From: Pteria penguin
Lineage: Eukaryota; Mollusca; Bivalvia; Pterioida; Pteriidae
Direction of reading: 5' to 3'
DNA length: 64,000 bases
Assembly (NCBI GenBank): GCA_035048485.1
Contig: CM068583.1
Coordinates: 49,690,790-49,754,789 of the forward strand
The notes beneath the pieces are model-generated. The model saw only the letters and a program-made list of their open reading frames with translations, was not told the origin of the DNA and made no database searches. Position 1 is the first letter of the stretch. Every line of letters starts with the position of its first letter. Shown here piece by piece: positions 45,448-55,230 of the stretch. The translations under genes were made by a program, and so were the position numbers.

Positions 45448-45563
45448 TGTCCTATGACTTATTTGTAATTTGTGAAATTAAAACAAGCATAAATGACTAT
45501 AATTATAGTTATAGTCATTTATGCTTGTTTTAATTTCACAAATTACAAATAAGTCATAGGACA
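45448..45563. repeat. Perfect 54-bp-arm palindrome
   Basis: Bases 45448-45501 (tgtcctatgacttatttgta ... gactata) are the exact inverse of 45510-45563, with an 8-bp spacer. The similarity fades just outside (gaattc / attcat). Possibly a recently inserted MITE or snapback end. Confidence 0.92.
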
Positions 45564-46024
45564 ATTCATTTGCAAATCAGATCTCAAATATTTACCATAA
45601 GTGCACAATGGAATTCATTCAGAAACACTGAGATAATCCGAGAACTTATCATGGCGATGCTAGTCAGGGAACCAAGGACGAGATTGACTATGCGAAATCA
45701 AATTGCGATGACATGGTTCCTGTACAACTGTTTTGAGTAAGTTGGAAAACACGTGAAGTGTATCTAATATTTTATTATTGTATATAGATTTAATTCCCAA
45801 AGTGAAACCAAATTGCATATATTCATATACAGAAGTGGTAGGAAAAGCCGTAGATGTTGATTATTGTATACTCTAATGTGATTTGATTTCTTTTCCTATC
45901 AAGTCAAGAGAATTCATCCGAGTGACAAAATTCCAATACAAATCATCGTTCTGCTTATTGAAGTTCAGTAAGCTCCGCCTTCCCTTTTTTTATGAAAATT
46001 GATAAACCGATAGTAATAGGTTTG

Positions 46025-46162
46025 CAGTGGCGGATCCAGGATTTCCGAAAAGGGGGCCAGCATGGGTATTAGCCAAACTTCTCAGCCATTTTTGGTGCAA
46101 AATCTGGAATTTTACTAGTAAATATGTGACAAAAAGGGGGGGGGCCTCTAAATCCGCCACTG
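46025..46162. mobile_element. Short palindromic MITE, copy 2, 5-bp TSD
   Basis: Ends CAGTGGCGGATCCAGGATTT and AAATCCGCCACTG. The flanks gGTTTG| and |GTTTGtgt give a 5-bp duplication. Core shared with 33306-33442. Confidence 0.85.
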
Positions 46163-46870
46163 GTTTGTGTTCTGAAATCGATGTTTGTCATCTGCGTTTT
46201 TAAACAAAACATAAGAATAGAAAATAAAAATTACAAACCATGATGTATTGTCTAGTAATTCCTTCGTATCATCGACCAATCAAATTTATCACCTCTGTCT
46301 CTCATATGAAGATAATTCAGGGCCCGCCATAGGCAGGTGATCTTGACTGTGATAGTTTATGATCACATAGCTAAAATATATTCACATTCAATTTGAGCAC
46401 ACAGAGAAATGTTGCCGCGGAGGGTATTAGTCCCATTAGGACTGTTCTAGTTGATATTGATGCTTCGGTTCTGTCTACTAAAAGTAATGATAATGAACTT
46501 TGCGATACAGCTGATAAATATTTACTAGAAAATCAGATCTGACTCAGCTGTATGACAATTCCGCTAAATGTACATCAAGAATAATAATAAGGTATGAACA
46601 AGACATGAATAACATCACAAAAAGCTTCATTTACACAGCAGCTGCGGTACAGACTGAGGACGGTCATTTGAAGTGACAATATACAATTTTTAGGCCCCAA
46701 AATTCCCAAATTGCGGGGGCTTCGCCCCCTGGTCCCCCTACCAGGGCTCCGCCATGGACCTGCTGGGAACCTAAACGGTCCCCAGACCCATCGCCTAACT
46801 TCGCCCCCCCCCCTAATGTACAAGGAGAGTAGCGTAGAGGAACGAAGTACAAGTCGCGTTTCAATAAGAT

Positions 46871-46895
46871 TTATATATATATACATATACATGTA

Positions 46896-46943
<48 letters not shown>
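46871..46943. repeat. (AT)n/(TAA)n microsatellite
   Basis: Alternating ta/at repeats pass into about ten taa units. Confidence 0.9.
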
Positions 46944-47150
46944 TCAATACTGATGCTGCTTAAAGTTCTACACTGCCTTGTGACCTTAATACTACAACCG
47001 TACCAACGGGAGTACCAGCCACAGGAGTCACAACTTACAGATATCTTCTCCCATACTCGAGGATCCAAAGTCATCAGCAGTCATTTTTCCATCTACCATT
47101 CGCTTGTGGAGCACCATCCAAGTCTTTGTCACCATAGCATCTACTCTAGA

Positions 47151-47273
47151 CAGTGGCGGATCCAGGATTTCCGAAAATAGGGAGGGCACATGTGAAAGTC
47201 AAGTATTGGCCAAATTACTCAGCCATTTTGGGTGCTAAATCTGGAATTTTACTTGTAGATATGTGGCGACAAA
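47151..47273. mobile_element. Short palindromic MITE, copy 3, right-truncated
   Basis: Starts CAGTGGCGGATCCAGGATTT and shares the core 'actcagccattttgggtgct', but loses the right terminal repeat. Confidence 0.75.
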
Positions 47274-47967
47274 GAATCATCTTATGGAAAATCCTTACCT
47301 TTAAGGACTCGTAAAAGCTGCCGTAACTCTTAAAAGGAACTTCCTTATGTTTGTGGTGAAAATGACCAGGATTTACATAAGGAATCCGTTCGTAAAACAC
47401 TTATGGAAAACCTTGAGACTCTGTCAAAGCCTGCAGCTGAGCACCCCAACTCACCATTTATAAACAGGGGCGGATCCAGATTTTAGAGTTAAAAGGGGAC
47501 GAAGTCAGGCGAGGGGTCTGGGAACCGCTGAGGTTTTGGGGCCTAAAATCGCACATTTTCACTTTAACTGACCGTTCTTAGCCGCTACAGCAACTGCCGT
47601 ATAAACGATGTTTTTTGCGTTATTCATGTCTTGTCTATATACCTTGTTCTTCTTGTTATACATGTGGGGGGTTTTGTCATACAGCTGAGTCAGATCTATC
47701 TTCTGATAAATCTTATTCAGCTATATCATAAAATCCACCATTACGGTATTACTTTTAGTGGACAGAACCGAAGCATTTATACTAGGTGAATATAGAAATG
47801 TTTGAAAGAGGGTTTGCGACTTGCCATGATTTTTTTTTCAGACAGGAAAGAGTGGGTTTGGGGTTAAAGCCCTGAGTCTAGCCAAAATGGCCGTTGTTGG
47901 AGAAAAATTTTCGACCAAATAAGTTGCAACCCCGCACCCTCTGTTTACTATCGCGGGTTTATCCCCG

Positions 47968-47996
<29 letters not shown>
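47968..47996. repeat. Poly-T run
   Basis: Twenty-nine consecutive T residues. It could be the tail of an inverted retroposon, but no body is recognised. Confidence 0.8.
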
Positions 47997-47999
<3 letters not shown>

Positions 48000-48384
48000 C
48001 ATTTTTATCATCACTTGGATGAATTTTACTGACTTAACAGAGAAAAAATGAAGTCATATTAGAATATTGGAAAAGAAGTCGTAACAAGATATCAAGATAA
48101 CGCCTATTTTCCAATCCTGAGGGGTGGACTCAGGTTCGAAATTACACATGCACTAGATCATATGTAACGAGACATGAAAAATGGACTTTTCACCAACAAT
48201 GCGGGGACAGACACGTCACAAAGGGTGCTAAGGATTCGCCTTCTCCCCTCCCCTTCGCTTTTCCTTCCCCAAACTCCTTTCTCCATATCCTCCCAGCATG
48301 GCGTGCCCTTCACACGGGTCACAATTTCCCCCTCCGAAGTTTGTACGATTACTGATCGGAAAATAATAGTATGCCCGCGTCTCT

Positions 48385-48464
48385 CTCTCTCTCTTGATTT
48401 TTTTTTTTTTGTTTGTTTGTTTGTTTGTTTGTTTGTTTGTTTGTTTGTTTGTTTTTTTTTTTTT
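48385..48464. repeat. (CT)n, (TTTG)n and T-run microsatellite
   Basis: A CT tract (48381-48395), then a T-run, about ten tttg units, and a T-run. Long ORFs on both strands here are low-complexity artefacts. Confidence 0.9.
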
Positions 48465-49376
48465 GCTTGGGGAGGGGCGTGGGCAACGTCCCTTCCACTT
48501 CTGATTCCGCCACTGATAAAGGGGTTGTACATAGTGTTGTTAGCCTTCTTTGTCATTGTGTTAATGTGGGCCCCGAGAGAATTTGTTCTCGATTGTCACT
48601 ACTGGTAGTATAACCGTGACAGTTCCCCGGACGGTTTGCAGGATTTAGCATAATGGGCAAGAATTCATCCAAAATTTTATACAGAATAAATGATATTTAA
48701 AGGAGAATGGGATTTTTCTGGTAAAAATTTTGATTTATACCTTCTATACAGAGACATAGACTACTTATAAGAGAATGACCTTTGATTTTATCAAATGTCT
48801 GGTCTTTTTATACGTTTACAATCAGTAGACAAGATCTAGATAGTCCGGTAGTCAATGAAAAGGAGAGTCGTAATTCAATGCATAAAATAGGCTTGTTTGG
48901 TTAATGCACGAGTTTTGTCATATATATGACAATGTTCTAAACATAATGGGTAATCCATGCACTGTACCAAACTTCATAGCCTATATTTTGATCTACTCAC
49001 TGTAGCAAAAGTTGTTTTCAAAAACCTCAAAAATCGCCGGGAACAGTTACTAGACCAGTATACGTTTTGTTGGTAGGTGTGACTGATTTCGATAAGAAGG
49101 AGAGAGTGATATATTTTTTGTGCGGAAAGGAGATGGGAAGGTATTTAGGTGTGCTGTAAGATCTATCTAGAGTTGTCTTTCGTTAGGTGAAATGTGTAAA
49201 ACAGGAAGTAGTTTGTTAATAACCATGAATGCAAATTTATGTAACAATATTATGGTAACATGTTATCGAATTATTATTCTTCTACATATTTAAGTTTTAA
49301 CATAAAATTTATCTATGTATCATATGTTAGACTGTACTTTTTGTTAAATTTATTCTTTACGACGCAAGAATGTGCA

Positions 49377-49449
49377 GTCCCCGTAGCGCAGTGGATAGCG
49401 CGCTGGACTTCTAATCCAGAGGTCGCGGGTTCGAATCCCGCCGGGGATG
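49377..49449 (+). tRNA. tRNA-Arg(TCT)
   Basis: A complete 73-nt cloverleaf without intron. The acceptor pair GTCCCCG/CGGGGAT has one G-U. D-arm GCGC/GCGC with loop agtggata. Anticodon stem CTGGA/TCCAG with loop CTTCTAA (anticodon TCT, reading AGA). Variable loop AGGTC. T-arm GCGGG/CCCGC with loop TTCGAAT. Internal Pol III boxes (tagcgcagtgg and ggttcgaatcc) are intact and there is no SINE body after it. The T-run starting at 49461, about 12 bp after the gene, can serve as Pol III terminator. A true gene rather than a SINE head. Confidence 0.95.
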
Positions 49450-49460
49450 AGTTATTTTGA

Positions 49461-49469
49461 TTTTTTTTT
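49461..49469 (+). terminator. Pol III terminator of tRNA-Arg
   Basis: A run of nine T on the coding strand, 12 bases beyond the discriminator base of the tRNA. Confidence 0.65.
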
Positions 49470-49489
49470 CTTATAAAGTACAGAAAACC

Positions 49490-49762
49490 ATGGAAAAGGA
49501 GATGATGGTCACAAAGAACAGTAGAATAGATCGCAAAAAGAATAGAATAAAGTCACTGCAGCAATATAAGGCATGGTGTACTTGTTTGATTCTTGCTTGC
49601 TTTACGGCCGTTACGTATGCCACGTTGATCAAGATTATTGCACTTATATGGAATGCACCATCCAAAGCAGTGAGCGATCTTTTATGTGGCACATCAACTG
49701 TGACATCAGAGTATATTGTTTCGTCCAAAGAGCAGATCTATAGCAAAAAGTCTGGACAGTGA
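49490..49762 (+). CDS. Small ORF, possible single-pass membrane protein (unrecognised)
   Basis: 90 codons from an ATG in excellent context (aaaaccATGG) to TGA. Residues 1-28 are strongly basic (RKKNRIK around 17-23). Residues about 33-58 form one hydrophobic helix (CTCLILACFTAVTYATLIKI). The rest is polar and ends KSGQ. I do not recognise a family. It follows tRNA-Arg by 40 bp and is followed at once by a (TG)n tract, so no 3' structure is evident. It may be a real single-exon gene, an exon or a chance ORF. In favour: basic-then-hydrophobic order and good start context. Against: no homologue, intergenic repeat setting. Confidence 0.3.
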   Translation: MEKEMMVTKNSRIDRKKNRIKSLQQYKAWCTCLILACFTAVTYATLIKIIALIWNAPSKAVSDLLCGTSTVTSEYIVSSKEQIYSKKSGQ

Positions 49763-49769
<7 letters not shown>

Positions 49770-49807
<38 letters not shown>

Positions 49808-49834
49808 TGTGTGTGTGTTCGCGCGCGCGCGCCG
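49770..49834. repeat. (TG)n(GC)n microsatellite
   Basis: About 25 TG units with a single interruption, then about six GC units. Alternating purine-pyrimidine throughout, so Z-DNA-prone. Confidence 0.9.
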
Positions 49835-49837
49835 CGT

Positions 49838-49983
49838 CTACTTTGACAATGGACCTCGGTGTTTTACTCTACATCTGCAAGACAGAACACTGGCCACACC
49901 CCGTTGGTACTCGAACCCGGGACCTCAGTCTCGGTTACCAACCAAGCCGGCATCTGACCCATTGAGCTACGCTCAATCCAGAA
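49838..49983 (-). mobile_element. tRNA-derived SINE, family C, inverted
   Basis: Read on the minus strand the head has box A (tagctcaatgg) and box B (ggttcgagtacc), followed by 'ccagtgttctgtcttgcaga'. It resembles the family A plan but has a different body. ORFs across it are artefacts. Confidence 0.7.
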
Positions 49984-50289
49984 GGTGACATCATATGAAG
50001 TTTTGCATGTTTGATTTAATCCAATAGTTCTTGTTTATCTCGCCTGCATCCTGTCGTCCAATGTCACAAACCTCCATACTCTTCAGTCCTTCAAATTATC
50101 ATGAACGAACATGCCAGCTCCTCCAGCTATGGACAAGGTGGACTTCGGCTTTATAAACTTTTAAACATCATAGACCTTCATCATTACAAAGGTATAACAC
50201 ACCTCGGACCGAACTTTGGCATAACTCCTGAAGTACTTACCCATTATAGTATCTAAGTATACACTGTTATCTGGGTCGATCAGGATAGG

Positions 50290-50516
50290 TTGATTGATTG
50301 AACATTGTTTTACGTCAATCCATTATTATTTCACGTATATAGTGACGGCATCTGCCTTAATAACAGTGAGGGGTCTTTTACGTGCCACGCCTGCCGTGTC
50401 ACGGGACCTTGGATTTTACTATCCCGACAAAACACCGTTGCGCCCAGGGCGGGAGTCGAATCCGGGACCTCTCGATCACAAGCCGAGCACCTTATCCACT
50501 AGGCCACATCGGCTTC
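50290..50516 (-). mobile_element. tRNA-derived SINE, family A variant, inverted
   Basis: On the minus strand: box A-like tggcctagtgg, box B-like ggattcgactcc, then 'acgtgccacgcctgccgtgt' and a tail 'aatcaatc'. Flanked by GATCAGGATAGG and GATCGGGATAGG (12-bp duplication, one mismatch). Confidence 0.88.
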
Positions 50517-50528
50517 GATCGGGATAGG

Positions 50529-52430
50529 GATGCAAAAGTCTTTGGTCATGATTGTCCATGGCGCTTTAGATACATTTTATGTTATATCTATCAATAAAGC
50601 GGTATCCGTTATGTAAAAGAAAAGTACAGTGATATCATCTCAAACGTTAAAGTTGTATACCCTACAATTCAGTATGATATAAAAAATTAGCGCATGTAAA
50701 ACAAAAACTGTATTTTTCTCGTATGGCTGAAGTTATTAACTTTGCGTTAAAAACATTTTTTGTTGCTTCAAACTCTGGGAGATATCAAACTAAAAAGAAA
50801 ATACTTCGTAAATAAAGTGGGTATTCCGTAAATACAACCATGGCCTGACTTCGCACATGCGCAGTTTAATTAAAACAAATACGATGAAGGGAGACTCCAA
50901 AAGAAATCGATTTTAGTAAATACTAACTGTAGCAGACTTGAATGCAGAACCACTGTCAATGATGCGGCGGCTTCCGAATTAGATCACGTGATAGGTTGGT
51001 TGTAAACATTCTGTTTACAAACATTGTGTTTTAGACAACCACATCTCACTTAATACGACGAATTTGATTCCAAAATTTGCAAGAGTCATTTTTTAATACG
51101 TTTTAGGCTTATTTATATATTCAAAACAATTTAGAATAAATCAACCCATAATATGCATTATACTAGCGAACATAGGGTATACAACTTTAACATTACACTG
51201 AAACATTTACAGTGATTTCTCTCAATGCTATGGAGTCTTTTTGTCAAACAGAGTTAATTCCCATTTGGAAAGGGGTCTGTATGACGTCATCAATTTCCTA
51301 TGAAAACGTCATTTGTGGATTATCATTTCACTGATTTCAATAGAAAGGTTGCAATTTACAGTTGAAACTGATCTATTAACCTTTATTTGATTGTTTTGTT
51401 TAAAACTCTCTATTTACAATGAACAAAAGTATGAGCATTATAAAAACTATATATAGATGTATATTACAGCTGTATAGCCCCATTAATCGAGAATACATCA
51501 TGTATCTTTATTTTAAGACAACCATTTCATTTTGGTGAATGTCGGATATTCAGTGCCCCTTACATCATGTAAAATTGAAGGAAGGTGTATTGACAACGTT
51601 CTTGATACAGTTTGGTATATTAATCAAAGTATTTATAGTACTGCAGCCCTTTTCACAAAAAATTACGAATTGTCGTAAGTTTTTAAACTGACGAACTTCG
51701 TAAGAGAATTCTTAAGTCCTTTTCACGAAGGCATTCGAAAGTGAAATCTTACGACAAAAACTTACGAACAAACTTACGACAAATTTTCCCTAGCAACTAG
51801 TCGGTGCATGCGTCCTTCAAACTTCCGATGTAAACTTTTTATGTATATTAGGCCCCTATATTTATGTAGATCTATGTATTGGCCATTGCTATATAGATCT
51901 GTGTTATTCTCTATTTTCATAATGTACTTACATCATCGTGTATATATGGAACGTTATATACCTGAGAGGGCCCGTTTCATCAAACGGCGTAACTCCTAGC
52001 GTAGGTTTATTTTGGCGTGAATAGGCTTACCCGACTAGACTAAATTTCAAAATATTTTGCATCGTTTCATCGACATCATTGTGGCGTAACTCTACGTTTA
52101 GCGTAGATTTAGACGAAATTTTACGCCAACCTATCTACTCCTTTTAAGTGTTGGCGTAAATCAATGTATTGTCTTCTAGGACTTTTTCAATACCACCAAT
52201 TAGTAAATAGTAAAATACATAGGCGGATCTAGAAATTTTTGAAAAGGGGGGGGGTTGCAGTATCCTATGAATAATTGTTTAGCATTACTAGTATTCGGTC
52301 TGGAAAAGGTGGGAGTTTGCAGCCCTAAACTTGTCGAAAATGACCTCTTTTGGTAAAATTTTCCGACCAAAAAAAAAAGGGGGGGGGGGGCTCAACAGAT
52401 ATGTATATACACAGGTGTATATATGTCTTT
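50529..52430. other. Intergenic, repeat fragments only
   Basis: No gene found. There are related motifs near 51650-51790 (cttacgac / gtcgtaag in both orientations), a 'gggcccgtttcatcaaacgg' repeat near 51966-52160 with multiple 'ggcgtaa' motifs, and a G-run element at 52222-52400 related to 26247-26436. Confidence 0.45.
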
Positions 52431-52439
52431 GGTTATAAT

Positions 52440-53430
52440 AATGGGCGATTTTCCGCCGGATTTTCAGGTCACTAAAACTTGTAGTCCACATGGACGATTT
52501 TCCGATTTTCAGGTCACTAAAACTGCGGATAGTCCGAGTCCGAACCTAGAGCCGAGCTGAGATTTTAATCGTGTATATATGTCTCTGTTGTAACATTGTT
52601 CAAAATTTCAAAATTTTCAGACTTTGAAACTGTTCGCACATTTAATTCTACATTACAATATATCATTCCAAATCTGGTGTCAGTGAATGTAAAATTTAGG
52701 AATTAGTAGGCGATTAAAATCTCAACTCGACTAATACATTTGTACTTTTAGTGACCTGAAAATCGGAAAATCGTCCATTATCATATGATCATTACAACAT
52801 TGTTCAAAAAGTTCAGACTTTGATAACGTCAGTACATTTTACTGTATATCAGAATACATGTATATTATTCCAAATTTGGTATCAATTCATGTTAAATTAA
52901 GGAAATAGTGGGCGATTAAATCTCAATTCAGCTCTCAGCTCGGCTCTCAACTACCACTTTTAGTGACATGAAAGAGGAACATCGCCCATAATTATTCGAT
53001 TTTGTTTTTCTTCAATTTGACAATATCAATAGACATGTATATGTAATTGTATATCTGAATATAATATTCCAATTTTGGTGTTTATTCATATAAAAGTAAG
53101 GAAATAGTGGGCGACAAAAATCTCAACTCGGCTCCCAACTACCACTTTTAGTGACATGAAAATAGGAAAATCGACCCAAGGACTTCCTTGATCGACCATA
53201 ATTATAATAAGGACTTATAAACAATATCTTGTTTATAAATCCTTGATTATAAGAATGCTCAAAATTTTCAAATTTTGACAATGTCAATATAATTTTACAT
53301 ATATTTGAATATGTCATTTCAAATTAGGTGTCAATCCATACCGAATTAAGGAAGATACGGACCAATTAATTCTCAACTCTGCTTTTTTTTTAAAACTCGG
53401 ACTCGTACTACTAATTTTAGTGCTCGCGAA
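52440..53430. repeat. ~200-bp tandem repeat array, 4-5 diverged units
   Basis: Recurring 'agtgggcgattaaaatctca', 'ccacttttagtgacatgaaa', 'atcgtccattat' and 'ttccaaatttggtgtcaat' with period about 200 bp. Unit starts are near 52598, 52798, 53010 and 53260. Confidence 0.78.
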
Positions 53431-53991
53431 GGCCCCGTTATGGGTTTATTGAATTATTCAATAACATCACATGACAATAACAGGAAGTGTATCTGCTCTA
53501 GATAGGTACTTTATAAACGGTAAATTTTCCTATTTTAAAGTGTTTGTCATGATTAATTATTTCACAACGATATCATACAGTACACATCTAATGCACCATG
53601 TTCCATTATTTGCAGTTATTCAAATGAACATTGTCTCTGCACTTCAAATCATGTAAATTGTCGTGATGTAAGCCTACGTCGTACTAGTATTACTAAGGCT
53701 ACTTTCTGTTTCATCATGATACGATGATGACGATGATGTTATGTTTGGTATTTTAGACATACCACACTTTTATTTAGGGGAAAAGCAAGAATGAAATCCA
53801 AGGAGGTTCCTTAATAAAACTTTATCCTCTCATATTTTAAAATTGAATACAAAGAGCCAGAGACATAGGCATGATGATGAGGGGGAGCTTGTTTGTAACG
53901 TAAACAACCAAACCACTGCCATTTTAAGCCAGTCACATGGGGGTGCACACTGATTTGTTATTACAAACTGATGAAACTTGTGCATAGAGGG

Positions 53992-54737
53992 GGTTCTACT
54001 ACTTACCGAAATTACTAGGAATTACCGAAATGACTCATTATTTACCGAAATGACTGAATAAGTTACCGAAATAACCCGTTTTTCATTCTTATATCACCTG
54101 ATATAGATAGAAGGGTGACAGTTACATGTTATAGATGTCTTTTCATGCAAATACCACCTTGCAATAGATAATACCAATGGCTAGAATTTCCTCTGTTGCG
54201 TCCAATACGTAAAGAGCGATAACCCCAAGTTCTTTGATGGTATCTTATTATGAATTTTTAAAAAGGGGTTTAATAACTTATCTTATGTGCAATTTCAATG
54301 AATTAAATTTCACGAGACATGCCAGTGGCGGACCATGTTTTTCCGAAAAGGAGGGGGGGGGGGGGCACATCTGTATTATGACTTGGCCATTTCTGGTGCC
54401 ATATCAGTTTTTAGTGATAAATCTGCCATTGCATGTATATCAAATTGACATGCATATTTTATATTTAAAAAGTTATTTAGAGGTAGTTGGCCGTTCATCC
54501 AATCAAAGAACTTGGAGTTATTGCTCTATGTATTGGACGCAACAGAGGAAATTCTAGCCATCGGTATTATCTATTACAAAGTGGTATTTGCATGAAAAGT
54601 CATCTATTACATGTAACTATCACCCTTCTATCCATGTCAGGTCAAATAAGAATGAAAAACGGGTCATTTCGGTAACTTACTGAGTCATTTCGGTAAATAT
54701 TGAGTCATTTCGGTAATTTCGGTAAGTAGTAGAACCA
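53992..54737. mobile_element. Mutator-like/foldback element with ~245-bp arms and 9-bp TSD
   Basis: The left arm 53992-54240 (GGTTCTACTACTTACCGAAA...) is the inverse of 54488-54737 at roughly 90% identity, including 'tttcctctgttgcgtccaat'. The flanking duplication CATAGAGGG is at 53983-53991 and 54738-54746. Long arms plus a 9-bp TSD are typical of MULEs. The arms carry three to four repeats of 'taccgaaatgac'. The central 250 bp hold a later MITE insertion. No transposase. Confidence 0.85.
54323..54436. mobile_element. Short palindromic MITE, copy 4, degenerate
   Basis: Starts CAGTGGCGGACCATGTTTTT with a 12-base G-run and the core 'tggccatttctggtgccat'. The end 'aaatctgccattg' is diverged. 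Nested in the MULE-like element. Confidence 0.65.
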
Positions 54738-55065
54738 CATAGAGGGGGATGTCAGGATCTGTTGGAGTTGTTCAGATTTGAAAGAGGCCATTTTCCCACA
54801 AATTTGGCCATTTTATCAGACACTCTGAGGGTTTTCCATGGGGTCTTATTTTAGTGTGTCCCTGGGACCTGCAAAATTAAATTTTGTGAATCCCAAGATA
54901 ATTTTGTGAGTCCCATTGTGCAAAAGTGGCTAAGTATTGTCACTTAACCTACATCAAATAAACAAGGAAGAAAATTGTCTATGATGTTTTTAATACACTT
55001 TCTAAAAACATGACGTAATGTATGATCTTGCCCTTTGCTGTTGCTTGTCTCACTATCATGTGCTG

Positions 55066-55230
55066 CATAGACCCTTTCACGTTAACTACATGACTAATGT
55101 TTTAGGGGAAGAATAGTTAGTTTCCTGCAAAACTTAAAACGTCATAATCAGATACTGATTGTGTCTTGTGGAAACGGTGATTATTTCTAACCCAAGACGC
55201 CAGTCCCACAGTTATTGTGAAAGGGTCTAT
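55066..55230. mobile_element. MITE with TIR CATAGACCCTTTCAC
   Basis: CATAGACCCTTTCAC and GTGAAAGGGTCTATG bound a ~165-bp non-coding unit. Confidence 0.75.

Larger units (their letters stand above)
46384..47790. mobile_element. Inverted pair of a GC-rich element (46384-46812 / 47464-47790)
   Basis: The left copy has 'cttcggttctgtctactaaa', 'cagatctgactcagctgt' and a G/C stem (gggggcttcgccccctggtc). The right copy has the inverse of each ('agtggacagaaccgaagc', 'acagctgagtcagatct', 'aggggtctgggaacc'). Between them lie the foldback half at 46832, an (AT/TAA)n tract and MITE copy 3. One inverted duplication or two insertions. Confidence 0.7.

Noticed and set aside
46575..46914. ORFs on both strands over the GC-rich element
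   Set aside because: Products of a G/C stem and an AT microsatellite inside a repeat.
48158..48608. Two long overlapping ORFs (132 and 144 codons)
   Set aside because: Depend on (CT)n, (TTTG)n and T-runs that translate as low-complexity sequence on both strands.
52440..53430. Regularly spaced repeats considered as a CRISPR-like array
   Set aside because: Units are about 200 bp, diverged along their whole length and contiguous, with no constant repeat/variable spacer pattern, in eukaryotic DNA.
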